Origin: Mytilus californianus
Lineage: Eukaryota; Mollusca; Bivalvia; Mytilida; Mytilidae
Direction: 5' to 3'
DNA length: 64,000 nucleotides
Assembly (NCBI RefSeq): GCF_021869535.1
Contig: NW_026262690.1
Location: 68,813,995 to 68,877,994 of the forward strand
Position 1 is the stretch's first letter; every line of letters begins with the position of its first letter. Made by a program: the position numbers and the translations under genes. The notes beneath the pieces were generated by a model that saw nothing but the letters and a program-made list of their open reading frames with translations, was not told the origin of the DNA and did no database searches. Below, one piece after another: positions 41,201-48,106 of the stretch.

Positions 41201-44200
41201 GTCGCCGCCGGAAACAGCATACCTATGTCTCACTTTTTGACTCTGTCATGGCGAGACAAAAATTGAAGAACAAAAACTTTGAAAGTACAGTATGAGAACT
41301 GAAAAGAACCAACAACTTTGCTTATAATTACTTTTTTATAGATTTGATGCAGTTTGATTAGTTTTTGTTTCCGGTTTGTTTCATTTTTGCAGAAAATTAG
41401 GGTAAATTATTCTAAAAATCCAATATATTCTCCATCTTGAAACATTGGTGTGACCTGATGCAAAACAATTACCCATCCTTTCCAAAGCAACTGTGAAAAT
41501 AAATCTAAAAAACTCAAGTATTACCCTGTAGAGAACTGTAATGATTGTACACATAAAACTATAGATGAAAATTAATCATTTGGAGCATCAGAGAAAATTT
41601 TATGATCTGTATCATGTATGACTAATTCTGTACTCTTCCTTTGCAGATGTTCCACAAAAAAAGAAAATAAATAAGTATCACATTCTAAAGTATAAACATT
41701 ATGAAGAACCAGATCTTATTTAACTACCAATAATACATCAAAGTTTTAAAGGCCTTTGTGGAAAATACACAGAAATTCTCTAATTTCCTAATTTCCTAAT
41801 TATAAAAATAACTGTGTGCTAGGGTCATCTCCCTTTGTGAGGTATTTTTGAATATATCTAAAATAGTAAAATTATACATATTTTGTAATTTTTGGCATAC
41901 AACATGTACATTACAAGTGTTGTTATATTAATCACAAGTATAAATGGAGTTGAAGTTTGGTAAATAAGTTCTCAAATGTATATATAATCTGTTTAACAGG
42001 CGGCATACACTTTACTAACATAATATATTTGGTATGTAATATGGAGTGGCTGACATTTTTAGAACCGGAAAATCCTGTAATATCATACTCTATTTTATGT
42101 ATAATGAAGAAAAGTCTTTCTAGGAATTTGTGAATTCAATGTGTCCTCTTTCTCTACTCAAGATGCAGTTTACGAATTAGTGTAAAATTGTTCTGACAGC
42201 TGACAATCTTTATTTCAGAGTTGCTGAGGCCATTGTTCCCCCTGTTAATGTATTAACAAATATTCTGATACCCATCATGGGTGTATCTTATACTTATATC
42301 ATATGTCCATGCAGATTTATGGTTCTGGCATAAATTGCACAGTTAATGAAGCATTATATGTATCAATGATATTTTACAGGTGTTATCCATGTAAGCTTTG
42401 AAGTTATAACCCCCTGGCTTGACCATCAAATATCTACTGATAGCAACATCAACTTAACATAAACAAATCATTATCCATGATGATCACCTTGATTGAGGTC
42501 AAGCATTGATGTCCTCCATCAAAATATGAAACAAAACCTATATATCATCCTAGATAAAATACATTCCAAAATCAAACAGTGATTCTGAAAACCCATGTGT
42601 CATATCAGATAAAATACATTCCAAAATCATACACTGACCATCAAAATGATTTATATAAACTTTAGATGGCCTTTAGTCTTCTAAAAATTGTTGAATACAT
42701 TTTTTTCTTTCTTTACATTGCATTCAGCATGCTCATAGGCTATTACAACAGATAATGAAATGAAAACATTTAAAACGTTAAAAGATTTTGTTGTAAGATT
42801 ATACCAGTTGGTGAAAGTCACTGCTTGTTACTCTCATAACATTTATACTTTCATAGGAAAGATAAAATAGAAAGAATATTTATTACAAAAAAGGAAGATA
42901 ATACTAGAAAGGTGGCTACCAGTATTTTTGTTTAGAATGACACTATAAATTAGATTTCAAAAAGATAACACTATAATTTTCAAGCAAAGAGGGACACAAA
43001 GACCAAAAATGCTGCTCAAACTTTCACTGGAAATAAATAACATGCGTTTGTTCCATATATTTCACTTCCTTGAACTCAACTTTCTTCAATTACTGAACTC
43101 CTTCCACATTCTTCCAAATGTTCGCTGCTTCAACTTCAAACTTCCACATAACTCTTAATCATCATTGAACTCAACTTTTAATTACTGAACTCCATCTACA
43201 TTTGTCCAAATATTCGTTGCTTTAGCTTCAATCTTCCACACAACTCTCACTTGCCTCACGTTTTCTCACTTCCTGTCAAAACTCCTTCTCCATTTTGAAA
43301 GACCTACCTGCATTTTGTCTATTTATATATCCTGCTGAGAGCACTTAAGTCATTCCAATATACAGGACTTACCTCAGAATTGTACATATCATCAGATATA
43401 TGTCCTACATTCTTTGATCACCATGAAGAAATAATGATGTCTGACATTGCAACTAATGTTTAACATGTAATATGTTTCAGTAAAAATTGTAAAAAAAATT
43501 ATGTCACTGCAATAAAATCTCATTTGACATATCGCATTATAAGAACATTTCAAATGTTTACATGTACATTTTGTATATCAAAATTCATACAAATGAATCA
43601 TAAAAATATCACTGGAGATTTTTTTCGCATTTACTTCCTTATATGTGCTATATTTACATGTAACTGGTACCTAATCAGATTAATTACAATTCATAATTGA
43701 TAAACACTTTCAAAGCATGAGGCATATTCTCTGATATATAACATTTGATGACATTTGTTTTTAAACAATGAGATTTATGATTAAAACTTCATTTAAAAGA
43801 TTTGAAGTTTGGATACTAAGAATTAATGCATTCACAGTTCAGGAACAGTTAAAAGCAGATCTGTAAACAGTTTAAAGTGCTTATAATTTAATGTCCTATG
43901 TGATTAAGCAGTATAATGATAACGATAAATGTGCAAACAAGATGCAATCTTTTTTGGTGAAGAAGCCTCCCAGACTCATTGATCTTTTTTTAACTTCGAC
44001 CTGAGAAACTGATAATTTTTTAGTACGACCTCACCATTCACATATTCCCTAAGTAGAGTTTTATATTTGTTTGATATTTAAATAATAAATTTACCTTCAA
44101 AGATTCGTTACTGGAGTGTACACTGACATCATGCTGTATACCACTGTCATTACTGTTACTGGATGTCATGTCATTCTGGACAAGTGAAGCAAGCTTTTCT

Positions 44201-47200
44201 AAGTCAATAGCAGACAGTTTGTTGGGTCTGTGAGTAGGGACATCAGCAGATGCATAGTGATTTGAGTTATTGCCGTTTATTATCTTTGTCGCATCGATAC
44301 TGTCATATTTTCTGTGAACAGATTCTAAAAGTTTTCCACCCATATCAAACATCACTTCATTAGTGGGTGAACTTGGTAAGCTTATATTTGAATTTCTACG
44401 AACAATTGTCACGTTTGGTTTAGGACTTTTTGGCCGTAATGGTTGTTCTGATATAGACAGATTACTTGAATTGAAAGATTTTACGCTTAGTTGATCATCA
44501 AAACGACCAGAACGAGATCGATGGTTTACAATATCTAATGAGCTCCTGGAAGAAGAGGTACCACTTTGATCGTAAATTTCAGCAGATGTATGACGCCTTT
44601 TAAATCTTAGACTAGAATAGGGTGATCCCGGGGCAGAATCCATTATATGAATATCATTGTCACTTTGAAAGGCAGCAATAGGTGGAGTTGGTGGTTCTTC
44701 ACAAAGCACCTTTTCAACAGATTGTTCTTTGGTTTTCTTGGCACCAAATAATGTTTTTAAAGACATTTTCCATAATATTGACTCCTTTGATTCTGAGGAC
44801 TTTTTCTTTCCTCCCTGATCGAGACTTCCTTTTCGTCGAGCAAACACCTTCTGTAAGAACCCCTGACTTTTGCTTCTGGTATCATCTAAAGACATTTTTC
44901 TGTCATGGCGAGGAGATTCTTCAACACTGGTAGTTGAATTGAGACTCTGAAGGCTACCATTCCTATTTTGAATATTTAAATTTTCTTTATACTTTATTGC
45001 CTCAACAAAACTTAAGTTCCTGCGTAAAGCAACAATAGGTTTTTCTGTTTCAGAAAAATCCTTAAAACTTCTACTTCTTCGAGCAGCTAATCGAGACTTC
45101 TTTTTTAACCTAGTTTTTCTCTTGTTATCAACTCCTGTATCTACTAATTCATTTTGCTCTATAGGAGAATGCTGAGTATAAGAATCATCCACATGTTCTG
45201 TTTGTGCACCATGTAAGGGGATGTCAGCATTTTCGTTTTCAATTACAGTTAAATTTCCGTCATTCTGTAAAAACAAATTGTCATCAACGTCACACAAATC
45301 TGCTTCTGACTGTGACCGCTTGCACTTAGAATAGTTAGTCCGGTCTTGTATCAAATCCCTTCCCATTGTGTTACTATTATTCACATTTCCATTTTCAATG
45401 TCAAGACTATGTGTTTCGTTATCTTCATCAATTTCCTCTGGAAAATCAGGTTCAATAATGAATGAGCCATTACGATACAGAATTCTACTTCCAGGATGGG
45501 ACAGAGCAGTAGTTGGAAGGCTGTGTGATCTATGTGAGAACGACGATCTCTGTAAACAAGGACTTCTGCTGTTGATAGATGACGGAGTACTACAAGGTGG
45601 ACTGTTTACAGCCTTTCTGTTTGTGATGTTTTTGTTTGTATCTTCGAGGATGTCCTCATTACCTCTTTCTTCAAGTTCTGAAATTTCTGACAGAAGCTGA
45701 AAAGATAAAAATAAATAATTATATGTATGCTAAATTTAAGTAAAAAATATTGGGTTTTATGGATGTATGGTCATGCATGATATTGAGCAGAGCTGACAAA
45801 GTTTAAAAAATTAGAAACAATGAATCTTCTAAACTCTATGGTATTATACAGAAGAAAAAAAGTGCAAAACAGAAGGAACACACTTACACACTAACAGATA
45901 GACACAATTACATATGACTGCTATATTCCAGACAAAGTTTAGGAATTTTCCGTTTGAAATGCAGTGTTAAACCAGGTTTATGGCAGCAAATATCCCTATT
46001 GTACAAAGTGCATGTGTTTTTGATGTTGATATTCCCTTTCTATGTGCTTGTAATAAAAACTACAATAGCATAATGAATTTAAAGATACCTTTAAAAATGA
46101 ATATGCTAATGCATGTTCAAAATGTACTAGAAGTAACTACAATGTCTACTGCAGAACTCTATCTTTAAACAAAAGCAGTAGACATGCTTCATTACCTTAA
46201 AACAGTTGTGTAAGACTTCAAACTATCTAAATTCTATGTTTGCATATTTATTTTCTCTTCTCAACAGGATTAAATGAAATTGTAATCTCTGATTATATAC
46301 AATCTTGATCTGTTTATCTCTTGGGGGATTAATTTAATCTTATCAAATTCAACACCTAGTTTTGTAAAGTTAGGCAATCATAACATGCACAGCTGGATAA
46401 AATTAGATCCAGACCTACCAAAGAACAGCAGATTAAAAGAACAAGGGAAAACTTTTTTCTGCAATACAATTTTGAGTTTGATCATACCTTGTACATGTAC
46501 TGAGGTATATCTAATCAGATTAATGAAATGAATATTCCATTCAAGCTTTCAATGATCAACATTTTGCAGTGTTTCTCCCTTGCTGAGCCCCTCAATACTT
46601 GACCATTGATGTATACTAAATAGTGTTTACAGCCAAGGTTAATTTATTACTGTACACAGACTGGACAAGCATTTATTATCTGTCTCAACAACTGACCAGT
46701 CCTTCAAATATCAAACAAAGGGTTATTTAATTTCATTAAAGGGGCATTAGCTGTCAAGTTCATGTTGGATTTTTCTAGGTCTGTTTGATTTCATATTATA
46801 GGTTAAAAAAATATGTTAATAATCTTTTTTACCTGTATAAGAATGAGTTTTTCTAGATTGAATCAGTCAACCAAATGGTTTACCCTTGTTTCACTTCCAA
46901 TGTTACATTCTTTTCCATTTAATAACTGAACATGCCTAGTCATGCATAACCCATCTATAGCTATAGGAATCAATTAAAGTTCACATGAATACGGATTCAA
47001 TGAGGTCAAATTATTCACTTGCAAGTGAATAATTCATTAGCGATGTTTCTTTGCTTATTTTGACAAAACTGAACCAAACTGGTTGTTATAAGAGAATTAT
47101 TATTTCACTATTTCACTTTCATTATTGATTGAACAAAAAAAAATCTTATTTTATTTTTTTTATATCTCGTAGCTAATGACCCTTTAAAGTATATTTTTGT

Positions 47201-48106
47201 TTTACCTTATGTACATTATGTACATTACCAAGTTGTACATTAAGGAATAAGCATAAAATCTAATTGTTTCATGATTTCATAAAAATGTTGAAAATTGATT
47301 AATTGGAAAAAAAAAGGGAAATAATTTAAAGATGACCTTGAGTTTTAAATCATAATTCATTCATCCAGAAGATGTGCTGTAATTTTACTTAATAATTGAT
47401 TCAATAGATTCATCTCATTTCTCAACATCCCCCTCTTTTGCAGATCATTATGTGACAACACTTCAAAATACTGTTAGCTCACTGGTATGAGAATATATAT
47501 GTACAGCTTGTTCATATTTTGCTCATTAATCAAAATATTGGGGAAAGTCTTGACAACCACAACATAATGTTACATGTTCATACCCTTGGGGTTTTGAGTT
47601 ATGAATTTAGAGACAATCTACACTATTTTCAATACTAATATATATAAATGTCAAGATCTCATCTACTTTAAACAAATCAGTAATTAATATCTGAAATAAC
47701 AGTAGATGAAAACGGGGTAAAAAAGTTGTCATTCATTTTTTAATGTTTTAATAACCGTATTTTGTATGTGATACTATTAAAAAAGGTCAAATCTAGAATA
47801 ATATGACTCAGATATATAATAAATGTAATGAACATGACTAAAACAACATTTCACATAGTTCTCAAAGAATGTGGTGTTTAAATTCCAAGTCAGTAATTAA
47901 ATACAAACTTTCAAATGTATCTTAAAATATAAACAAGCTGTAAGCTACAGCAGTGTAACTGTAAAAAAAAATTGGTTACCATGCCGTTTATTGTAAGTTA
48001 AAAATACCTTTGGACAATCAAGTGTTTGAAGGAACTGGACAAAATCACCATCCAATAAATCTATAATCCTCGTCCCCATTATTTCTAGAGGAATTTTTAC
48101 AACCAT
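5069..48106 (-). CDS. SPATA13/ARHGEF4/ARHGEF9-like: SH3-DH-PH Rho guanine nucleotide exchange factor (Asef/collybistin family), whole gene
   Basis: Seventeen exons joined at GT-AG sites with matching phases give one open frame of about 1289 codons: 48008-48106, 44095-45696, 35348-35522, 34627-34692, 23747-23880, 18167-18308, 17278-17429, 12987-13169, 12501-12686, 12034-12213, 11467-11571, 11013-11270, 9985-10113, 7563-7647, 6721-6879, 5993-6049, 5069-5226. Order of domains: disordered basic/serine-rich N-terminus (about residues 1-790), SH3 (about 795-851), DH (about 885-1094), PH (about 1100-1250), short basic tail. The SH3 linker RVNQD, the DH motif [19 protein letters not shown] and the PH motif [13 protein letters not shown] are those of the vertebrate Asef, Asef2 and collybistin proteins. 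Family members load GTP onto Cdc42 or Rac1 and control actin, cell migration or, for collybistin, synaptic scaffolds. The vertebrate paralogue it matches best, and its GTPase, cannot be decided here. Confidence is high for the core and moderate for the joins of the distal 5' exons. Confidence 0.9.
5993..6049 (-). CDS. RhoGEF exon 16: post-PH
   Basis: 57 bases, acceptor TTTTTCAG|ATTTCA and donor CAGG|GTAAGT, phase 1 in and out. Encodes [19 protein letters not shown], a basic amphipathic stretch. Being phase-symmetric, it could be a cassette exon. Confidence 0.8.
6721..6879 (-). CDS. RhoGEF exon 15: end of PH domain
   Basis: 159 bases, acceptor TTTATCAG|ATGTGC and donor AATA|GTAAGC, phase 1 in and out. 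Encodes [20 protein letters not shown], then [20 protein letters not shown], with the C-terminal PH helix containing the invariant Trp, and [12 protein letters not shown]. This matches the family sequence that ends PH in ER..VQED. Confidence 0.95.
7563..7647 (-). CDS. RhoGEF exon 14: PH domain, part 2
   Basis: 85 bases, acceptor TTGAAG|GATTTG (weak pyrimidine tract) and donor AAAG|GTATGT, phase 0 in and phase 1 out. Encodes [20 protein letters not shown] then IEDIEDGK, aligning with DL(I/L)RRD.LYYKGR.DMD in the vertebrate proteins. Too short to be found by ORF length alone. Confidence 0.9.
7947..8596. repeat. Intronic fold-back (inverted repeat) of about 230 bp arms
   Basis: The left arm, 7947-8268, reads in reverse complement as the right arm, 8369-8596. 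Paired markers are 'gagaaatccatcattcaatg' with 'tgagtgatggatttctctta', and 'gagcattgttcctattg' with 'caataggaacaatgctc'. The left arm holds about 100 extra bases (8075-8170). Loop about 100 bases. It lies in the intron between the two PH exons. Confidence 0.85.
8600..9780. repeat. 1.1-kb dispersed repeat, copy 1
   Basis: Starts 'caagaggctgtc', then 'gcagaggtcgaaccctgaac', then 'tatatctattttcaaattat', ending around 'ttggcagccgccctcccgcc' and 'catccccaaatcaataacc'. The same blocks in the same order recur at 49540-50720. The short open frame at 9393-9752 lies inside it and is not supported as a gene. Confidence 0.85.
9985..10113 (-). CDS. RhoGEF exon 13: start of PH domain
   Basis: 43 codons, acceptor CATCTTCAG|GGTAAA and donor AAAAAG|GTTAGT, phase 0. 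Encodes [20 protein letters not shown] and [16 protein letters not shown], the first PH strands as in ARHGEF9 and SPATA13. The vertebrate proteins share the SSELI(H/Y) and LFDHQ(L/M)V motifs. Confidence 0.95.
10114..11012. other. RhoGEF intron, no further feature seen
   Basis: AT-rich sequence between the DH and PH exons. Nothing beyond short runs of A or T. Confidence 0.6.
11013..11270 (-). CDS. RhoGEF exon 12: DH domain catalytic helices
   Basis: 86 codons, acceptor ATTACAG|GCTTGT and donor TGGCAG|GTTAGT, phase 0. Contains the DH signature [20 protein letters not shown] (conserved region 3), followed by [20 protein letters not shown] and the linker WQHTVEDWQ to PH. The frame continues open into the intron, so a simple ORF caller overextends this exon. 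Confidence 0.95.
11467..11571 (-). CDS. RhoGEF exon 11: DH domain, part 3
   Basis: 35 codons, acceptor TTTTTTAG|AGCAAA and donor TTTGAG|GTAAGT, phase 0. Encodes [20 protein letters not shown] and KYRHFFE, the family's YSEYCNNH motif and the segment before ACRLL. Confidence 0.95.
12034..12213 (-). CDS. RhoGEF exon 10: DH domain, part 2
   Basis: 60 codons, acceptor CATTTCAG|GGATAT and donor AAACAT|GTAAGT, phase 0. Encodes [18 protein letters not shown] then [20 protein letters not shown] and GKCFLKH, matching the collybistin order of YLKQCRKRRDMF, VIFGNIEDIY and the acidic loop before CFLEH. Confidence 0.95.
12501..12686 (-). CDS. RhoGEF exon 9: SH3-DH linker and start of DH
   Basis: 62 codons, acceptor TTCAATAG|TTGCGT and donor GTTGAG|GTGAGT, phase 0 in and out. 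Starts LRVNQD, the family-specific continuation of SH3. Ends in the first DH helix, [20 protein letters not shown], equivalent to conserved region 1, which contacts the GTPase. Confidence 0.95.
12987..13169 (-). CDS. RhoGEF exon 8: SH3 domain
   Basis: Exactly 61 codons, acceptor TTTTGCAG|ATGCCA and donor GTTAGG|GTACGG, phase 0 on both sides. It encodes an almost complete SH3 fold: AEALWDH (the ALYDY position), [11 protein letters not shown] (RT loop/diverging turn), DKDWWYGAL (the WW signature), [10 protein letters not shown] (the GWFPASFVR strand). In Asef-family proteins this SH3 binds intramolecularly to keep the DH domain inactive. Because the exon is phase-symmetric, skipping it would give an SH3-less GEF in frame, as in SH3-minus collybistin isoforms. 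Confidence 0.95.
13170..17277. other. Large RhoGEF intron before the SH3 exon
   Basis: Four kilobases of AT-rich DNA, mostly without recognisable repeats. A 110-bp direct duplication lies at 16598-16800 and a short minus-strand open frame at 16801-17004. I found no phase-compatible exon with a convincing donor in it. Confidence 0.6.
16598..16800. repeat. Direct duplication, 110-bp period
   Basis: 'agtaaagtatttcgtgatta' begins at 16598 and again at 16708, each followed by 'gatgtggt.tgttt' and 'aaagtgtgtatct'. Two diverged copies. Confidence 0.9.
17278..17429 (-). CDS. RhoGEF common exon 7 (acidic)
   Basis: Acceptor TTTTCAG|GTTCAAG and donor GACGAG|GTAAGG; 152 bases, phase 1 in and phase 0 out, 50 full codons plus a split Gly. 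Encodes [20 protein letters not shown] and then [16 protein letters not shown], an acidic then Ser/Arg-rich linker directly before the SH3 exon. In vertebrate Asef the region before SH3 holds the APC-binding, autoinhibitory segment. I cannot confirm an equivalent here. Confidence 0.85.
18167..18308 (-). CDS. RhoGEF common exon 6
   Basis: Acceptor TTACAG|ATGTCC and donor ATAG|GTATCC; 142 bases, phase 0 in and phase 1 out. Encodes a basic Pro/Ser segment including [20 protein letters not shown] and [18 protein letters not shown] fits a 14-3-3/basophilic-kinase type site. The exon begins with ATG by coincidence or as a possible internal start, since a clear acceptor precedes it. Confidence 0.85.
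18537..18755 (-). CDS. RhoGEF possible alternative first exon 1f (repeated KKRKLA motif)
   Basis: ATG at 18755 is preceded two codons upstream by an in-frame TAA. It opens 73 codons to ATG|GTATTA, phase 0, which fits the exon starting 229 bases downstream at 18308. The peptide carries two near-identical basic motifs, [10 protein letters not shown] and [11 protein letters not shown], which could be nuclear localisation signals. The donor is weaker than in the other exons and phase agreement alone has a one-in-three chance, so this is tentative. Confidence 0.3.
18756..21124. other. Intronic/upstream DNA, no gene seen
   Basis: AT-rich. 20580-20830 contains 'gagtgaaataaccacg' and 'gtttttatttcactggg' in inverted relation, which resembles a dispersed repeat fragment. 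No exon identified. Confidence 0.5.
21125..21600. repeat. SINE-like dispersed repeat
   Basis: Head 'gattgattgattgttgtttg', then 'gtccagttgcaaatatttca'. A related head occurs at 60100-60160. A 101-codon plus-strand frame at 21285-21590 lies within it and shows no domain. Family assignment is from memory. Confidence 0.5.
21898..22089 (-). CDS. RhoGEF candidate alternative first exon 1e
   Basis: ATG at 22089 opens 64 codons ending AGATTG|GTAGGT, phase 0, compatible with the phase-0 acceptor of the exon at 18308. The peptide begins [18 protein letters not shown] and has an amphipathic, coiled-coil-like stretch ([20 protein letters not shown]) followed by [13 protein letters not shown]. It looks like coding sequence, but no family is recognised. 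It could instead be an exon remnant or an internal exon with an unseen acceptor. Confidence 0.45.
22786..22821. repeat. GACT/GACG microsatellite
   Basis: Runs of 'gactgactgactgacggacg' and further GACG units, followed by 'tgcaaacctaaagtcccctt'. This is the tail type seen on mollusc dispersed repeats. Confidence 0.85.
22860..23746. other. RhoGEF intron, no further feature seen
   Basis: AT-rich. The plus-strand frame at 23385-23576 is unsupported. Confidence 0.5.
23747..23880 (-). CDS. RhoGEF common exon 5
   Basis: Acceptor TTTATAG|GAGGAAG and donor CGG|GTAAGT; 134 bases, phase 1 in and phase 0 out. Encodes a Ser/Leu/Gln-rich segment ([19 protein letters not shown], then [19 protein letters not shown]). 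This is the exon on which exons 4, 1c and 1d would all converge in the same phase. Confidence 0.85.
23881..26990. other. RhoGEF intron, mostly unique
   Basis: Three kilobases without an open frame of note and without a clear repeat family. No candidate first exon with donor in phase 1 was found here. Confidence 0.5.
27001..27680. mobile_element. Short copy of the ATACGACCGCA-ended composite element
   Basis: Left end 'ctgatacgaccgcagaggg' at 27021-27039; right end 'tgcggtcgtat' at 27667-27677. It carries one minisatellite unit (27177-27208) and two 162-bp repeat units (27290-27600), against six and four in the copy at 1190-3066. Same order, so same element with contracted arrays. Confidence 0.65.
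28200..28332 (-). CDS. RhoGEF candidate alternative first exon 1d (KGFF-RRKKY)
   Basis: ATG at 28332 (a second ATG at 28323) opens 44 codons plus one base, ending GATG|GTATGT in phase 1, fitting the acceptor at 23880. The sequence has [18 protein letters not shown] then KDEIPGYF. This parallels exon 1c ([11 protein letters not shown]..., KDFLPGVF), so the two look like copies of one ancestral first exon. The frame stays open past the donor for some distance by chance. Predicted isoform about 686 residues. Confidence 0.6.
28333..29040. other. Region upstream of candidate first exon 1d
   Basis: If exon 1d is a true start, its promoter and 5' UTR lie here. No TATA box or initiator can be assigned with confidence. 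'ttctttctattatttacaatc' is directly repeated at 28749-28799. Confidence 0.4.
29045..29430. repeat. Dispersed repeat with ~46-bp inverted arms
   Basis: 'tgcatattgatattgtaaaa' (29297 on) and its imperfect reverse complement 'ttttacgatatcaatatgca' (ending 29427) form arms of about 46 bases around a 37-base loop. The left part is CpG-bearing (GACGTCA-type words), unlike its surroundings. Confidence 0.75.
31010..31121 (-). CDS. RhoGEF candidate alternative first exon 1c (KGFF-HRKKY)
   Basis: ATG at 31121 opens 37 codons plus one base, ending CTTG|GTGAGT, a strong donor in phase 1, as required by the acceptor at 23880. The N-terminus reads [20 protein letters not shown] and is very basic. It resembles the candidate exon at 28200-28332 ([16 protein letters not shown]). 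Used as a start it gives a protein of about 679 residues with the full SH3-DH-PH core. Confidence 0.6.
31122..34626. other. RhoGEF intron and region upstream of candidate first exon 1c
   Basis: AT-rich. The 131-codon plus-strand frame at 31813-32208 has no coding signature. 33050-33340 has a balanced-composition patch ('ctacagcaggaaaactggaa') that looks like a dispersed repeat. No other exon seen. Confidence 0.5.
34627..34692 (-). CDS. RhoGEF micro-exon 4 (acidic/aromatic)
   Basis: A 66-base exon with acceptor TCTTTCAG|AGGAT and donor TTACAG|GTATCA, phase 1 in and phase 1 out, so it can be skipped without a frameshift. Encodes [22 protein letters not shown], strongly acidic with Phe/Tyr residues. 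It is placed between exons 35348-35522 and 23747-23880, where both junction codons are completed correctly (GAG, GGA). Confidence 0.75.
35348..35522 (-). CDS. RhoGEF N-terminal exon 3 (basic/Pro/Ser-rich)
   Basis: Acceptor TATTTCAG|GCAAAT and donor TTAG|GTAAGG; 175 bases, phase 0 in and phase 1 out. Encodes a charged segment with [16 protein letters not shown], then [22 protein letters not shown] and RRES motifs suggest phosphorylation sites. The same bases also read open on the plus strand, but only the minus frame is framed by splice sites and joins its neighbours. Confidence 0.85.
35866..36448. mobile_element. Non-autonomous DNA element with ~40-bp inverted ends
   Basis: Left end 'aaaggagtaggtccggtaag' then 'ggccgattttggcccc'. 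The right end in reverse complement reads 'aaaggagtaggttcagtaag' then 'accccttttttggcccc'-like sequence. 583 bases, no transposase, so a MITE-type element. Target duplication not clear. Confidence 0.8.
37634..37731. repeat. Short perfect-stem hairpin
   Basis: 'atcatcaaattcagaaactt' and 'aagtttctgaatttgatgat' are the cores of two arms of about 41 bases that pair almost completely, with a loop of about 16 bases ('tgtggtatgtaaagt'). It lies in the intron upstream of exon 35348-35522, between candidate exon 1b and that exon. Could be a small fold-back repeat or a structured RNA. Confidence 0.75.
38092..38316 (-). CDS. RhoGEF candidate alternative first exon 1b (Cys-rich, acidic end)
   Basis: ATG at 38316 opens 75 codons ending GAT GAT GAG|GTAAGT, a strong donor in phase 0. 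This matches the phase-0 acceptor at 35522. An in-frame TAA lies five codons before the ATG and I see no good phase-0 acceptor inside, so a first exon fits better than an internal one. The peptide starts [20 protein letters not shown], carries several cysteines (CKC, CDC) and ends in a Ser/Asp cluster (NCSDSSDDE). Used as a start it would give a protein of about 797 residues lacking the 534-codon exon. An internal acceptor at the ATTCACAAG site (weak) is the alternative. Confidence 0.6.
39538..39610. repeat. Fragment of the 'gatgtggtatg' dispersed repeat
   Basis: 'gatgtggtatgattgccaat' then 'gagacaactctccaccagag'. The same head is at 53104-53140. Confidence 0.75.
40366..41258. mobile_element. 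Element with TGTCTCGCC inverted ends, internal repeats and a fold-back
   Basis: Ends TGTCTCGCC (40366-40374) and GGCGAGACA (41250-41258). Three internal direct copies of 'caaagtcaatgaaccatga' with 'taatctccatggaaa' begin at 40441, 40609 and 41042. The larger last spacing is explained by a fold-back of about 290 bases at 40711-41001. Confidence 0.65.
40711..41001. repeat. Long fold-back, ~122-bp arms
   Basis: Left arm 40711-40835 ('gaattatttgaatctggaat' ... 'aactaacccaactaaatagg' ... 'ggttagccatg') pairs with right arm 40880-41001 in reverse complement, nearly perfectly. Loop about 44 bases. Confidence 0.9.
44095..45696 (-). CDS. RhoGEF giant N-terminal exon, 534 codons, disordered
   Basis: Acceptor TTTTCAG|CTTCTG and donor AAG|GTAAAT bracket 1602 bases open throughout in phase 0. 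The open frame continues upstream of the first in-frame Met, so this is an internal exon. The product is low in hydrophobics and rich in Ser, Arg, Asn and Asp, typical of a disordered regulatory region. Basic-serine motifs that could be kinase or 14-3-3 sites include [23 protein letters not shown] and [12 protein letters not shown]. Proline motifs include [13 protein letters not shown] lysine-rich stretch ([11 protein letters not shown]) lies mid-exon. Large disordered N-termini are also found in long isoforms of vertebrate ARHGEF4 and SPATA13. No folded domain is visible. Confidence 0.85.
45697..48007. other. RhoGEF intron 1
   Basis: AT-rich with no recognised repeat family and no open frame of note. 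Confidence 0.5.
48008..48106 (-). CDS. RhoGEF distal first coding exon (1a)
   Basis: The reverse strand has an ATG at 48106-48104 and 33 codons (starting [20 protein letters not shown]), ending AAG|GTATTT in phase 0. An in-frame TGA lies 12 codons upstream with no ATG between. Phase 0 fits the acceptor of the 534-codon exon at 45696. A second Met at residue 10 (MGTRIIDLL) is an alternative start. The peptide has no motif I recognise. The 5' UTR and promoter were not identified. Confidence 0.6.

Larger units (their letters stand above)
38317..44094. other. Large RhoGEF intron (5.8 kb)
   Basis: Contains the head of a dispersed repeat at 39538-39600, the inverted-ended element at 40366-41258 and a 'gataaaatacattccaaaat' direct repeat at 42550-42630. 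The rest is AT-rich and featureless. Confidence 0.6.
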
